From Thiohalobacter sp. IOR34 (GTDB lineage: Bacteria; Pseudomonadota; Gammaproteobacteria; Thiohalobacterales; Thiohalobacteraceae), in contig NZ_CP128988.1 in assembly GCF_030406045.1 (NCBI RefSeq), positions 593,438 through 657,437 of the forward strand: a stretch of DNA of 64,000 nt. The letters are read 5' to 3'. Each line of letters starts with the position of its first letter. The stretch's first letter is position 1. The position numbers were made by a program, and so were the translations under genes. The notes beneath the pieces were generated by a model. It worked only from the letters and a program-made list of their open reading frames with translations. It made no database searches and was not told the origin of the DNA. Of this stretch, positions 1-8,780 are shown piece by piece.

Positions 1-1
1 G

Positions 2-1549
2 TACCTCGGTGAGCTGAAGGCCTTGATCGAGCAGCCGGAGAGCTGGATGGGACCGACCGGCCCGGCCATTCCCGAGGGCGACTGGGACTACGACGTGGTG
101 GTGGTCGGCGGTGGCCCCGGCGGTGAGGACTGTGCGCGCGACCTGGCCAGTCACGGCCTCAAGGTGGCGCTGGTCAACGACGCGCCCTTCCCCGGCGGCG
201 AATGCCTGTGGCGCGGTTGTATCCCGTCCAAGGCCTGGCGCGCGGCCGCCGACCGGATCCGCGACCGGCTCACCGATGCCCATCTCGGTATCAGTACCGG
301 CAAGCCGAAGCTGGACTGGGCGGCCCTGGAGGCGACCCGTCGCAAGGTGCTGGAGACGCGCGGCGACATGGCGCTGAAGACCGACAAGGGTGTGAAGATC
401 CACTACATCCAGGGCTTCGGCCGCTTTGTCGACGAGCACAGCCTGCTGATCGACACCTCCGGCAACAGCGACGACCCGCACCGCCGCGCCGTGCCCGGCG
501 AGACGCCTGCGGGTGAGACGGTGCGCTTCGGCTGCGCCGTCGTCGCCACCGGCGCGCCGCCCTTCGTGCCGCCCATCCCGGGGGCACGCGAGGGCCTGGC
601 CGAGGGCGGCGGCGTGCTGACATCCGATACCGTCTGGAACCTGCCGGAGCAGCCGAAGAAGCTGGTGGTCATCGGTGGTGGCGCCATCGGTCTGGAGATG
701 GCGCAGATCTTCCAGGATTTCGGTACCCAGGTCACGCTGCTGGAGGCGCAGGAGCGCATCCTTGCCGAGGTCGAGCCGGAGATCGCCAGACAGCTCACGG
801 CGGTGCTCAACGACGATCCGCGCCTGACCGTGCACACCTCGGCCAGCGTCGAGAAGATCAGTGGCAAGGCCGGCGCGGTGACCGTGAAGTACAAGGATGC
901 CGAGGGCAAGGCTCGCCAGATCAAGGTGGACTACGTGATCATGGCCACCGGCAAGCGCCCGGTGCTGGACGGCCTGGGCCTGGACAAGGCCGGCGTGGCG
1001 GTGGACAAGGGTGTCATCAAGGCCGATGCGCGCTGCCGTACCAGCGTGCCGCACATCTTCGCCATCGGCGACGTCATCGGCGGCCTGATGCTGGCCCACA
1101 CCGCGGCCCAGCAGGGCCGGGTGGCAGCCGCCACCATCCTTGGCGAGGACCTGCGCTACGACCAGGACAAGGACTGCGGCGTCATCTTCACCCGCCCCGA
1201 GGCGGCCTTCGTCGGCCTGTCCCTGGAGCAGGCCAAGGCGAAGGGCATCGACGCGGTGGAGGCCAAGGTGCCGATCAGCATCGACGCCAAGGCCATGATC
1301 AACGACGAGCAGCACGGCATGATCAAGCTGGTGGCGGACAAGGCCAGCGGCCGCGTCGTCGGCGTGCACCTGTTGGCCGATCACGCCGACACCCTGATCG
1401 GTGAGGCGGTGATGATGGTGTCGGGCGACATGACCCTGGAACAGGTCGGCAACGCCATCCACCCGCACCCGACCCAGACCGAGCTGTTCGGCGAACTGGC
1501 CCGCCGCCTCGCCTCCCGGCTGCGCCGTTCGGCGAAGATGAAAAAATGA
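2..1549 (+). CDS. Dihydrolipoamide dehydrogenase/mercuric reductase-like FAD disulfide oxidoreductase (5' end uncertain)
   Basis: Class I pyridine nucleotide-disulfide oxidoreductase, which moves electrons between NAD(P)H, FAD and a redox-active Cys pair. Counting from the TTG at 23, an FAD dinucleotide motif (VVVVGGGPGG) lies near residues 25-34. The active-site cysteines in GGECLWRGCIPSK are about residues 61 and 66, spaced C-x4-C as in lipoamide dehydrogenase. A second Rossmann motif (VVIGGGAIGLEMA) lies near 217, and the C-terminal HPHPTQTE holds the His/Glu dyad. The frame is open to the window edge, so the true start may lie upstream. An ATG at 47 after CCGGAGA and the TTG at 23 are alternatives. 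The substrate is not deducible; it is not adjacent to 2-oxoacid dehydrogenase E1/E2 genes here. Confidence 0.85.
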   Translation, partial: YLGELKALIEQPESWMGPTGPAIPEGDWDYDVVVVGGGPGGEDCARDLASHGLKVALVNDAPFPGGECLWRGCIPSKAWRAAADRIRDRLTDAHLGISTGKPKLDWAALEATRRKVLETRGDMALKTDKGVKIHYIQGFGRFVDEHSLLIDTSGNSDDPHRRAVPGETPAGETVRFGCAVVATGAPPFVPPIPGAREGLAEGGGVLTSDTVWNLPEQPKKLVVIGGGAIGLEMAQIFQDFGTQVTLLEAQERILAEVEPEIARQLTAVLNDDPRLTVHTSASVEKISGKAGAVTVKYKDAEGKARQIKVDYVIMATGKRPVLDGLGLDKAGVAVDKGVIKADARCRTSVPHIFAIGDVIGGLMLAHTAAQQGRVAAATILGEDLRYDQDKDCGVIFTRPEAAFVGLSLEQAKAKGIDAVEAKVPISIDAKAMINDEQHGMIKLVADKASGRVVGVHLLADHADTLIGEAVMMVSGDMTLEQVGNAIHPHPTQTELFGELARRLASRLRRSAKMKK

Positions 1550-1556
1550 TAGATCG

Positions 1557-1662
1557 CCACGAAATCCACGAAACCCACGAAAAAGGGATTATTGCGGCGC
1601 GCGCGCTTCGCGCGGCGCCGTGAACACAAAGGCGATTTTCGTGGGTTTCGTGGATTTCGTGG
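1557..1662. repeat. CGTGG-type inverted repeat upstream of argG
   Basis: A perfect 27-bp inverted repeat: left arm 1557-1583, right arm 1636-1662, built of 9-bp units (TTTCGTGGG/TTTCGTGGA). The loop holds a second hairpin of GC-rich CGCG sequence at about 1594-1620. The right arm ends 22 bp before the argG ATG. The same arm recurs upstream of gloA, dcd and purN. Confidence 0.85.
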
Positions 1663-1684
1663 CTATGAACAAAGGCGATCAGAC

Positions 1685-2896
1685 ATGAGTGAAGTCAAGA
1701 AGGTGGTGCTCGCCTATTCGGGTGGGCTGGATACCTCCATCATCCTCAAGTGGCTGCAGGAGACCTACGGCTGCGAGGTGGTGACCTTCACCGCCGATAT
1801 CGGCCAGGGTGAAGAGGTCGAGCCGGCGCGTGCCAAGGCCGAGGCCATGGGCGTGAAGGAGATCTACATCGAGGATCTGCGCGAGGAATTCGCGCGCGAC
1901 TACGTGTTCCCGATGTTCCGCGCCAACACCATCTACGAGGGCGAATACCTGCTTGGCACGTCCATCGCCCGGCCGTTGATCGCCAAGCGCCTGGTAGAGA
2001 TCGCCAACGAGACCGGCGCCGACGCCATTTCACATGGCGCCACCGGCAAGGGTAACGACCAGGTGCGTTTCGAACTCGGCGCCTACGCGCTCAAGCCGGA
2101 CGTGAAGATCATTGCCCCCTGGCGTGAATGGGACCTGCTGTCGCGCGAGAAGCTGATGGCCTATGCCGAGACGCACGGCATCCCGGTGGATTTCAGGAAG
2201 GGCAAGAAGTCGCCCTATTCCATGGATGCCAACTCGCTGCACATCTCCTACGAGGGCGGCATCCTGGAAGACCCCTGGGCCGAGCCGGAAGAGGACATGT
2301 GGCGCTGGACGGTGTCGCCGGAGAAGGCGCCGGACAGCCCGACCTATATTGAACTCACCTACGAGAAGGGCGACATCGTCGCCATCGACGGCGAGGCGGT
2401 GACCCCCGGCCAGGTGATGGAGCGGCTCAACAGGCTGGGCGGCGAAAACGGCATTGGCCGCGACGACATCGTCGAGAACCGCTATGTCGGCATGAAGTCG
2501 CGTGGCTGCTATGAAACCCCGGCCGGCACCATCATGCTCAGGGCGCACCGCGCCATGGAATCCCTGACCCTGGACCGCGAAGTGGCCCATCTCAAGGACG
2601 AGCTGATGCCGCGCTATGCGACGCTGATCTACAACGGCTACTGGTGGAGCCCCGAGCGGCAGATGCTGCAGGAGATGATCGACGCCTCCCAGCAGACCGT
2701 CAACGGCACCGTGCGCCTCAAGCTCTACAAGGGCAACGTGATGGTGGTGGGCCGCAGGTCGGAGAGCGACTCGCTGTTCGACGAACGCATCGCCACCTTC
2801 GAGGACGATGCCGGCGCCTACGACCAGAAGGACGCCGAGGGTTTCATCAAACTGAATGCCCTGCGCCTGCGCATCGCCGCCCGCAAGAAAAAATAG
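1685..2896 (+). CDS. argG: Argininosuccinate synthase
   Basis: Condenses citrulline and aspartate with ATP to argininosuccinate, the penultimate step of arginine synthesis, in the cytosol. The 403-residue protein matches the usual bacterial length. The N-type ATP pyrophosphatase P-loop AYSGGLDTS is at residues 10-18. Other family hallmarks are [12 protein letters not shown] near 120 and [11 protein letters not shown] near 180. The ATG at 1685 is chosen because the family starts just before the beta strand that leads into the P-loop; the longer frame from 1592 would translate the upstream inverted repeat. Followed by REP-like repeats, then gloA. It probably has its own transcript. Confidence 0.96.
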   Translation: MSEVKKVVLAYSGGLDTSIILKWLQETYGCEVVTFTADIGQGEEVEPARAKAEAMGVKEIYIEDLREEFARDYVFPMFRANTIYEGEYLLGTSIARPLIAKRLVEIANETGADAISHGATGKGNDQVRFELGAYALKPDVKIIAPWREWDLLSREKLMAYAETHGIPVDFRKGKKSPYSMDANSLHISYEGGILEDPWAEPEEDMWRWTVSPEKAPDSPTYIELTYEKGDIVAIDGEAVTPGQVMERLNRLGGENGIGRDDIVENRYVGMKSRGCYETPAGTIMLRAHRAMESLTLDREVAHLKDELMPRYATLIYNGYWWSPERQMLQEMIDASQQTVNGTVRLKLYKGNVMVVGRRSESDSLFDERIATFEDDAGAYDQKDAEGFIKLNALRLRIAARKKK

Positions 2897-3177
2897 CCAC
2901 GGAAAACACGGACGATCGTTGGGGAGCCGGAAGACAGGGGGTAGGAGCGGCCCCCAGGCCGCGATGCGGCGCAAAGCGTTGGCATAGAATTCAGAATCCA
3001 GAATTCAGGAGCCAAGAGTAGGAGCGGCCTTCAGGCCGCGATGCGGCGCAAAGCGCCGCCATAGAATCCAGAAGTCAGGAGGAATTGGGGCAGCCTGATT
3101 CGTCAGGCTTCACGATTCTGGCCCGCGTAGCGGGCCATTCCCCAGAGAGATTTTCGTGGGTTTCGTGGATTTCGTGG
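2897..3177. repeat. Repeat-filled gap: two REP-like 25-mers and a CGTGG arm
   Basis: The argG-gloA spacer has no credible gene. A weak left arm (CCACGGAAAACACGGA) follows argG. Two direct copies of the REP-like unit GTAGGAGCGGCCTNCAGGCC lie at 2941-2965 and 3018-3042, each followed by GATGCGGCGCAAAGCG. A CGTGG arm identical to the one before argG lies at 3151-3177, 36 bp before the gloA start. Confidence 0.75.
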
Positions 3178-3213
3178 CTATACTCCCGTAAGGGCGTCTA
3201 CGGAGGGAAGGGG

Positions 3214-3597
3214 ATGCGCATCCTGCACACCATGATTCGGGTCGGGGACCTCGACCGCTCCATCAGGTTCTACACCGAAGTGCTGGGCATGAAGCTGCTG
3301 CGGCAGAAGGACTACCCGGGCGGCAAGTTCACCCTGGCCTTCGTCGGCTATGGCGACGAGTCGGAGAACACGGTACTGGAGCTGACCTACAACTGGGGCG
3401 TCGATCACTACGAGCTCGGCACCGGCTTCGGGCACATCGCCATCGAGGTGGACGATGTCCACCAGGCCACCGAGGAGATCCGACGGCGCGGTGGCAAGAT
3501 CATCCGTGACGCCGGGCCGATGAACGCCGGTACCACCATCATCGCCTTCGTCGAGGATCCAGACGGCTATCCCATCGAACTGATCGGCCGGCACTGA
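3214..3597 (+). CDS. gloA: Lactoylglutathione lyase (glyoxalase I)
   Basis: Isomerises the hemithioacetal of methylglyoxal and glutathione to S-lactoylglutathione. The 127 residues form two VOC-fold beta-alpha-beta-beta-beta modules. It opens [16 protein letters not shown], with the metal-ligand His at residue 5. [10 protein letters not shown] near 73-82 supplies the second His. [13 protein letters not shown] near the end carries the conserved acidic ligand. The ATG at 3214 is preceded by GGAGGGAAGGGG, a strong ribosome binding site, which settles the start over the longer frame from 3085. No partner glyoxalase II is visible. Confidence 0.93.
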   Translation: MRILHTMIRVGDLDRSIRFYTEVLGMKLLRQKDYPGGKFTLAFVGYGDESENTVLELTYNWGVDHYELGTGFGHIAIEVDDVHQATEEIRRRGGKIIRDAGPMNAGTTIIAFVEDPDGYPIELIGRH

Positions 3598-3656
3598 GCC
3601 CCAGGCTGCATTGCCGGATTCGCACCGAGAATCGAATCCTTGCTGCAACAGGCAGC

Positions 3657-4256
3657 TCAGCCCCCTCCCATGAAGCGCCTCCGGATCCAGTAGTCGAGGC
3701 TCAGGTAGCGGCCGCCGCCGATGAAGAACAGCGTCAGCAGCATGATGAAGTAGGTGGCGGCGAATTCGATGCCGTTGTTGAGCATCACCAGGCTGCCGTT
3801 CTCGGTCAGCCACTCGTAGTTGCCGTATTCCTGGAGGATCTCCCTGGCCCGTTGCAGCCGCTCGACGGCGCCGATGGTACGCTCGGTGGCGAAGGGGCCC
3901 GTGGCCTCGGCGATGGCCAGCCAGCCGTTCGGCCAGTGGACGGTGACGGCGGCGACGATCATGGTGACCATCAGCGGAATGGAGATCCAGCGTACCGCCA
4001 GCCCCAGCAGCAGGAGCACGGCACCCAGGGTTTCGCTGGAGGCGGCGAGAAAGGCCAGCAGCTCGGGGAAAGGCAGGCCGAGACCCCAGTCCGGATTGCC
4101 GAACCAGGCCACCGTACTGTCCCAGTCCTGGAATTTCCGGGTGCCGGCCATCCAGAAGATCGGCACCAGGTAGAGGCGCAACGCCAAGGGCGCGAGGAAG
4201 TCTGCCGCGCGGGTGGTATCGAGTGCCGATTGCAAGGCGCGCAGCAGTCTGAGCAT
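3657..4256 (-). CDS. DoxX family membrane protein
   Basis: A 199-residue DoxX-family protein with about four hydrophobic helices: near 22-40, 60-85, 88-108 and 155-178. The family hallmark AGTRKFQDW follows the first helix, and the protein ends GRYLSLDYWIRRR. Between the third and fourth helices lies a long, mostly polar insert (about residues 108-150). DoxX proteins are inner-membrane proteins that often accompany DUF692 (MNIO) operons, where the fourth gene (HvfD-type) is a DoxX protein. Here it lies downstream of hvfABC on the same strand, separated by the glutamate-synthase-like gene and 740 bp of repeats. A link to the peptide system is inference only. Confidence 0.82.
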   Translation of the reverse strand: MLRLLRALQSALDTTRAADFLAPLALRLYLVPIFWMAGTRKFQDWDSTVAWFGNPDWGLGLPFPELLAFLAASSETLGAVLLLLGLAVRWISIPLMVTMIVAAVTVHWPNGWLAIAEATGPFATERTIGAVERLQRAREILQEYGNYEWLTENGSLVMLNNGIEFAATYFIMLLTLFFIGGGRYLSLDYWIRRRFMGGG

Positions 4257-4995
4257 GAAAGTCTCCCCGGATTTGTTCTTCGCCTATGGAGAAGACCCTG
4301 GGGCCTGGTTTTGGTTCCCGCTGCCTGGCGATCGGCCAACCTGCTTTCCTGAAACTCGAATCCTTGGTGCAATATGCGGTCTGCTAGCTGCATGTTGCAT
4401 CAGGACCCCGGATGATGGCGTGCCTGGACCCGCCGGGGATCGCGGCCTGGAGGCCGCTCCTACGGGGGCATGGCGGCACCCTGGTAGGAGCGGCCTCCAG
4501 GCCGCGATTGCCTGAATCCGACAGGCTGCTAGCCCGGATATTGCACCAAGGCGGCCCCTGTGATCGGAGTGCAGGCTGGTATACAAGGCCAGGAGGCTCG
4601 CAAATAGGCCCTCGTGGCGGGGTACACTTTGTGCCTATTCGATTGACTCCGGGCATCCTGCCCTCCGCCCTTCGGGCCAGCCTTGCGGCTGTTCAAAATC
4701 GCTCCCGGCGATTTTGTCAGGACGCATCTGGCTGCGCATCCTGGTCGATCCCCCTTGAACCATAGCTACGGCTATGCTTCTGCGGGTGATCGACCAACCT
4801 GCTTTGCCAGCTTCGCCCTGGGAATCGAATCCTTGGTGCAATATGCGGTCTGCTAGCTGCATGTTGCATCAGGACCCCGGATGATGGTGTGCCTGGACCC
4901 GCCGGGATCGCGGCCTGGAGGCCGCTCCTACGGGGCATGGCGGCACCCTGGTAGGAGCGGCCTCCAGGCCGCGATTGCCTGAATCCGACAGACTG
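4257..4995. repeat. Repeat cluster: MITE-1, REP pairs and a 175-bp direct duplication
   Basis: No gene is credible here. A MITE-1 right end reaches CTAG at 4384-4387. Then comes an inverted pair of REP-like 25-mers (4439-4463 and 4483-4507), then a MITE-2 end sharing CTAG 4529-4532 with a full MITE-1 copy (4529-4856). The block 4357-4532 is repeated almost exactly at 4826-4999, with two substitutions and two single-base deletions. REP units of the second block are at 4907-4931 and 4951-4975. Confidence 0.85.
4529..4856 (+). mobile_element. MITE-1 copy (longest, 328 bp)
   Basis: Non-autonomous element bounded by CTAG at 4529-4532 and 4853-4856. The left end reads CTAGCCCGGATATTGCACC. The right end reads CCTTGGTGCAATATGCGG, imperfectly complementary to the left. 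It has no transposase gene. The interior matches the reverse-oriented copy ending at 46561 over most of its length. Confidence 0.8.
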
Positions 4996-6513
4996 CTAGG
5001 CGCTGCGGCTCTGTCTGTGGTGGAGGGGTGTGGGTTCCGGGTAGAGGGTGCTGAGCAGTTCCGAGCGGCCGGCGTCGATCACCATGCGGGCATGATGGCG
5101 GCGCAGACCGCGTGGCGATGCTACGCCGCAGGAATGGGCGATGACACCCACCTCGTGCACCATGTTGCGCACATAGTTGCTGACCCGCTGCGCCTTGAGC
5201 TCGGGATCCAATCCCCGCTGCAGGCGTGGATTGTGGGTGGTGATGCCGGTGGGGCAGGTATCGCGGTTGCACTGCATGGCCTGGATGCAGCCCAGCGAGA
5301 ACATGAAGCCGCGGGCCGAGACGGCGAAATCGGCGCCCATGCACAATGCCCAGGCGACCCGTGCCGGGGTGATCAGCTTGCCGGAGGCAATGACCCGGAT
5401 GCGCTGCCGCAGGCCGTGCTCGATCAGGGTGTCGACCAGCAGCGGCAGGGCCTCCCTGAGCGGCAGTCCCATGTTGTCCAGCAGGCTCATCGGGGCGGCG
5501 CCGGTGCCACCCTCCGCGCCATCGATGGTTATGAAGTCCGGGGCGCTCTCGATGCCGCGGCGATGGATCTCCTCGCACAGCTTATCCAGCCACTCAGTCA
5601 TGCCCAGTGCGGTCTTGAAGCCGACCGGTTTGCCGGTGCTCAGTCGCACCTGCTCGATCATGTCCAGCAGTTCGCCGACGTGATTGATCTCCGGGTGGCG
5701 GTTGGGGCTGGCCGAGTCGGTGAAGGCCGGGATGCCGCGGATGCGGGCGATCTCTTCCGTCACCTTGGCTGCCGGCAGGATGCCGCCCTTGCCGGGCTTG
5801 GCCCCCTGGCTGAGCTTGATCTCGAACATGCGCACCTGCTCATGCGCGGCCACCTCGCGCAGGCGGCTTTCGCTGAGCCGGCCATCGGCATCGCGCACGC
5901 CGTACTTGGCGGTGCCGATCTGCACCACCAGGTCGCAGCCGCCTTCCAGGTGATAGGGCGACAGGCCGCCTTCCCCGGTGTTCATCCAGCAACCGGCCAG
6001 TCGTGCCCCATGCGACAGGGCGCGTACCGCCGGGCGCGACAGGGCACCGTAGCTCATGCCGGAAATGTTGAGGATGGCGCTGGTCGTGTAGGGCTGCCGG
6101 CAATGGGGTCCGATGGTGAGGCTGCGCGCCGGCGTGGCGTCCTCGCCCAGGGTGGGGAAGGCGCAGTTGACGAAGAAGATGCTGCCTCGTGTCTTCAGAT
6201 CGCGGGTCGAGCCGAAGGGTACCGTGCTGTCGATATCCTTTGCCGCCCGGTAGACCCAGGACCGTTCGGCCCGGTTGAAGGGCAGTTCCTCACGGTCCAT
6301 GGCGAAGAAATACTGGCGGAAGAAGGTGCCGATGTGCTCGAACAGGTAGCGGAAGCGGCCGATGACCGGGTAGTTGTGGCGGATGGCGTGGCGGGTCTGG
6401 CTGATGTCGATGACATAGAGGACCACGACCGCCAGCAGCAGCAGACCGAGCAGGAGGATGAACAGGGTGGCGATGAATTCCAGTGCAGGGATGATGAAGT
6501 CGTTTTCGAACAT
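4996..6513 (-). CDS. FMN-binding glutamate synthase family protein
   Basis: A stand-alone homologue of the GltB FMN/synthase domain, 505 residues, with one or two N-terminal membrane segments (about 10-35) that glutamate synthase lacks. The FMN barrel motifs GMSYGALSRPAVRALSHG (near 190) and DGAEGGTGAAP (near 330) are present. A 3Fe-4S type cysteine cluster, CIQAMQCNRDTCPTGI, lies near 418-433. There is no amidotransferase domain, so true glutamate synthase activity is doubtful; the family role is unsettled. The last codons run to a TAG stop (4996-4998) that is part of the CTAG of an adjoining repeat end. Same strand as, and downstream of, hvfC. Confidence 0.88.
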   Translation of the reverse strand: MFENDFIIPALEFIATLFILLLGLLLLAVVVLYVIDISQTRHAIRHNYPVIGRFRYLFEHIGTFFRQYFFAMDREELPFNRAERSWVYRAAKDIDSTVPFGSTRDLKTRGSIFFVNCAFPTLGEDATPARSLTIGPHCRQPYTTSAILNISGMSYGALSRPAVRALSHGARLAGCWMNTGEGGLSPYHLEGGCDLVVQIGTAKYGVRDADGRLSESRLREVAAHEQVRMFEIKLSQGAKPGKGGILPAAKVTEEIARIRGIPAFTDSASPNRHPEINHVGELLDMIEQVRLSTGKPVGFKTALGMTEWLDKLCEEIHRRGIESAPDFITIDGAEGGTGAAPMSLLDNMGLPLREALPLLVDTLIEHGLRQRIRVIASGKLITPARVAWALCMGADFAVSARGFMFSLGCIQAMQCNRDTCPTGITTHNPRLQRGLDPELKAQRVSNYVRNMVHEVGVIAHSCGVASPRGLRRHHARMVIDAGRSELLSTLYPEPTPLHHRQSRSA

Positions 6514-6567
6514 GTGCCCGGATGCCCCCAGTGGCGGTCTATTGCCACTATAGCGGTCCGCCTGGGC

Positions 6568-7338
6568 TCAGCCTTGAACGGCGGCTCGGGTGCTGCCTGT
6601 CAGGATGCCGCGTTGCCGCCAGTCCTCGAGCAGTTGCCGGCCGAATTCCACGAGCCGGGTAGGCCGTTCATGCCGTAGCTCTGTGGCGATGCGCAGCAGC
6701 AGTTGCCGGCCGCTGGCATTCTCCGCGTTCGCGGCGAGCAGGTCGCGGAGCCGGGCGCTGACCGGGTTCAGCTCCAGGAAACGCACCTCGTCGTCGGCAT
6801 CGCGGTAGGCCAGCAGCCGGGTTGCCTCGGGGGGCGCTGTCCGTGGCTGGAAGTCGGGGCCGATGCGATGCACGGGGAAGCGGTAGTCGAGGGGCCAGGC
6901 CAGTGGCGAGAGCCGGGGGCGGCCCTCGAGCAGGTCGCCCGACGGGTCCTCCCCCGGAAGCTGGCTGGCCTCCGCCACCGACAGGGCGAGTTCGACCCAC
7001 TCGTAGTGGACCAGCTCACGGAGAAAGGGCGGATCCCGCGGGTCGGCTGGTCGTTGCTGATCGAGAAAGTGCAGGAACTCGCGGGGGATGTCGAGGAAAT
7101 AGGGGGAGCTGGCACGGTGCCGGACGAGAAAGTCGCGGATCAGTGCCTCCCAGGCCGCGTCGTCGAGCAGGCTGCGCAGCACCGGCAGGGTGCCGGCCAG
7201 AAAGTCCTGCAGATTGTTGAAGAACAGCGCTTCATAGATGCGCATGCGGCGGGCCTCGACGCCGGCCGGCAGGGGGTTGTGCCGGGGGTCACGGATGCGG
7301 GCCGCAAAGGCCTTTTGCAGGGCCAGGGTGTCAGCCAT
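6568..7338 (-). CDS. hvfC: HvfC-like RiPP maturation partner (former DUF2063)
   Basis: 256-residue protein of the HvfC/BufC family. The N-terminal domain (about 1-95) is the DUF2063 fold, with [12 protein letters not shown] and [20 protein letters not shown]. The C-terminal part (about 130-250) is a variable beta-rich region. In characterised systems this protein partners the DUF692 oxidase and probably presents the peptide; it has no catalytic residues of its own. The start at 7338 overlaps the hvfB stop by 8 nt, so the two are translationally coupled. Role assigned from family plus operon order A-B-C. Confidence 0.85.
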   Translation of the reverse strand: MADTLALQKAFAARIRDPRHNPLPAGVEARRMRIYEALFFNNLQDFLAGTLPVLRSLLDDAAWEALIRDFLVRHRASSPYFLDIPREFLHFLDQQRPADPRDPPFLRELVHYEWVELALSVAEASQLPGEDPSGDLLEGRPRLSPLAWPLDYRFPVHRIGPDFQPRTAPPEATRLLAYRDADDEVRFLELNPVSARLRDLLAANAENASGRQLLLRIATELRHERPTRLVEFGRQLLEDWRQRGILTGSTRAAVQG

Positions 7339-8230
7339 GGCCCCGTCGTCCCTGTGTTACAGCTCGAACCCCATTCATGCGAGCCGCCTTGGTGCTAGGC
7401 AACGTGGCCTGTTGCAGGGCGCGGATCCGCGCCAGTTCCTCGAGCAGATCCTCCAGCGGGGGTATGTCGAAGTCGCGTTCCAGCAGGGTCGGGAGGTTGC
7501 CAAAGCGGGCATAGGCCTGCTCCAACAGCCGCCATACCGGATCGACCACGGCGGCGCCATGGGTGTCGATCAGCAGATCCTCGTCCTCCCGGTAATGCCC
7601 GGCGATGTGCAGATAGCTGATGCGATCCCCGGGAATCCGCTCGAGGAAGGCCCCGGCATCGTAACCGTGGTTGATGCTGTTGACATAGACGTTGTTGATA
7701 TCGAGCAACAGCTGGCAGTCGGCCTCTTCGAGTACGGCGAGCAGGAAATCGATCTCTTCCATCTCCTTGCCAGGCGTGGCGTAGTAGGAGACGTTCTCGA
7801 TGGCGATGACCTGTTCCAGGATCTCCTGGGTGCGGCGGATACGGGCCGCGACATGCCTGATCGCCTCTTCGGTGAAGGGCAGGGGCATCAGGTCGTAGAG
7901 ATGGCCGTCGTCGCTGCAGTAGCTCAGGTGTTCACTGTAGTGTCGGATCCGGTGTTCGGCGATAAAGCCCTTGAGCCGGCCGAGGAATTCCTCGTCGAGC
8001 GGGGCCGGCCCGCCGAGCGAGAGCGACAGCCCGTGGGCCAGAAACGGATAACGTTCGGTGAAGCCGCGCAGGGCCTTGCCGAATCGGCCACCAACGCCCA
8101 TCCAGTTTTCCGGTGCGATCTCGAAGAAGTCGATGGCCGGGGCAGGGTGGTCGGCGAGCGGACCCAGCAGGGTCCGCCGCAGACCGAGCCCGGCGCCCTC
8201 TGGCAGACAGGTATCAGGGATCACGGGCAA
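7331..8230 (-). CDS. hvfB: HvfB-like DUF692 multinuclear non-heme iron oxidase (MNIO)
   Basis: A 299-residue TIM-barrel iron enzyme that, in characterised relatives, oxidises cysteines of a peptide precursor. Candidate metal ligands are visible in the family motifs: FFEIAPENW near 36, HGLSLSLGG near 67, HYSEHLSY near 96, AIENVSYY near 143, DINNVYVNS near 175, HIAGH near 208, DTHG near 222 and ERDFD near 250. All are intact, so the enzyme should be active. The last ~23 residues (from [10 protein letters not shown]) are encoded by a degraded MITE-1 end at 7339-7398 and so are probably a recent non-family tail. Confidence 0.92.
   Translation of the reverse strand: MPVIPDTCLPEGAGLGLRRTLLGPLADHPAPAIDFFEIAPENWMGVGGRFGKALRGFTERYPFLAHGLSLSLGGPAPLDEEFLGRLKGFIAEHRIRHYSEHLSYCSDDGHLYDLMPLPFTEEAIRHVAARIRRTQEILEQVIAIENVSYYATPGKEMEEIDFLLAVLEEADCQLLLDINNVYVNSINHGYDAGAFLERIPGDRISYLHIAGHYREDEDLLIDTHGAAVVDPVWRLLEQAYARFGNLPTLLERDFDIPPLEDLLEELARIRALQQATLPSTKAARMNGVRAVTQGRRGHG
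7339..7398 (-). repeat. MITE-1 end remnant inside the 3' end of hvfB
   Basis: This stretch matches the MITE-1 end at about 20674-20733 over some 55 bases with a handful of differences, but lacks the outermost ATATCCGGGC before CTAG. It codes the C-terminal tail of HvfB in frame and abuts the hvfC start. Confidence 0.7.
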
Positions 8231-8240
8231 GTGCCGGCAT

Positions 8241-8666
8241 TCACTTCGTCATGCCGGTGCCGCACTTGCCTTCCTTCATCTTGGACTCGGACTTCATCTT
8301 CATGCCGGCACCGCACTTGCCTTCCTTCATCTTGGACTCGGATTTCATCTTCATGCCGGCACCGCACTTGCCTTCCTTCATCTTGGACTCGGACTTCATC
8401 TTCATGCCGGCACCACACTTGCCTTCTTTCATCCTGGATTCGGCCTTCTCCTCCGCATGTTCCGATTTCTTCTTCATCATGCTGGCGCCGCATTTGCCTT
8501 GGCCGCAGCGGCCTTCCATGCTGTCGTTCGAGGCCAGGTACCCGCTGGTCAATTCCTCGACCTGGAAGGGATTCTCGCTGGCCGCGGCCGGGCCTGCCGC
8601 CAGGGAGCCGGCAAGGGTGGCGCCGAGGGCCAGGGCGAGGGACTTGGGTAGGGGACGATTGGACAT
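8241..8666 (-). CDS. hvfA: HvfA-like repeat-rich Cys precursor peptide (RiPP metallophore/bufferin type)
   Basis: Secreted precursor of 141 residues from the ATG at 8666, chosen because TGGAGG lies about 10 nt upstream; the longer frame starts at 8681. The N-terminal signal peptide is [20 protein letters not shown], about residues 9-28. The mature part carries six Cys, each in an (E/Q)G(K/R)CG motif: [10 protein letters not shown], then four EGKCG. The last four are spaced exactly 17 residues apart by a Lys/Glu/Met-rich linker ([10 protein letters not shown]). In the known HvfA and bufferin peptides, EGKCG cysteines are converted to copper-binding heterocycles. Methionines in the linkers could add copper ligands. 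Eleven bp upstream of hvfB. It looks intact and is unusually repetitive. Confidence 0.9.
   Translation of the reverse strand: MSNRPLPKSLALALGATLAGSLAAGPAAASENPFQVEELTSGYLASNDSMEGRCGQGKCGASMMKKKSEHAEEKAESRMKEGKCGAGMKMKSESKMKEGKCGAGMKMKSESKMKEGKCGAGMKMKSESKMKEGKCGTGMTK
8260..8440 (-). repeat. 51-nt tandem repeats within hvfA
   Basis: Three complete 51-bp units at 8260-8310, 8311-8361 and 8362-8412, plus a diverging partial unit from 8413. They differ at only a few bases, implying recent slippage or recombination. Each encodes one EGKCG motif and a 12-residue linker. Confidence 0.9.
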
Positions 8667-8780
8667 GATGTTTGCCTCCATTTCTCTGCTTTGTTGTTAC
8701 CCGGTGTTCTGCTGTGGCCGGGCGTCGGTTGCCGCTTGCGCGGGCTGATCCGGGATCGGACCGGTGCTGCTGTCCGTTTC

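Noticed and set aside
4800-4856. Possible tRNA fragment: TCGAATCC in MITE-1 right ends resembles a T-arm
   Set aside because: No acceptor stem, anticodon arm or CCA partner surrounds it, and the same bases occur in every MITE-1 right end.
4975-6678. 567-codon open frame antisense to the glutamate-synthase-like gene
   Set aside because: The sense strand has FMN and Fe-S motifs; the antisense translation has no domain features.
8241-8440. 51-nt repeats considered as a CRISPR array
   Set aside because: The units are contiguous with no variable spacers and encode a conserved peptide in one frame.
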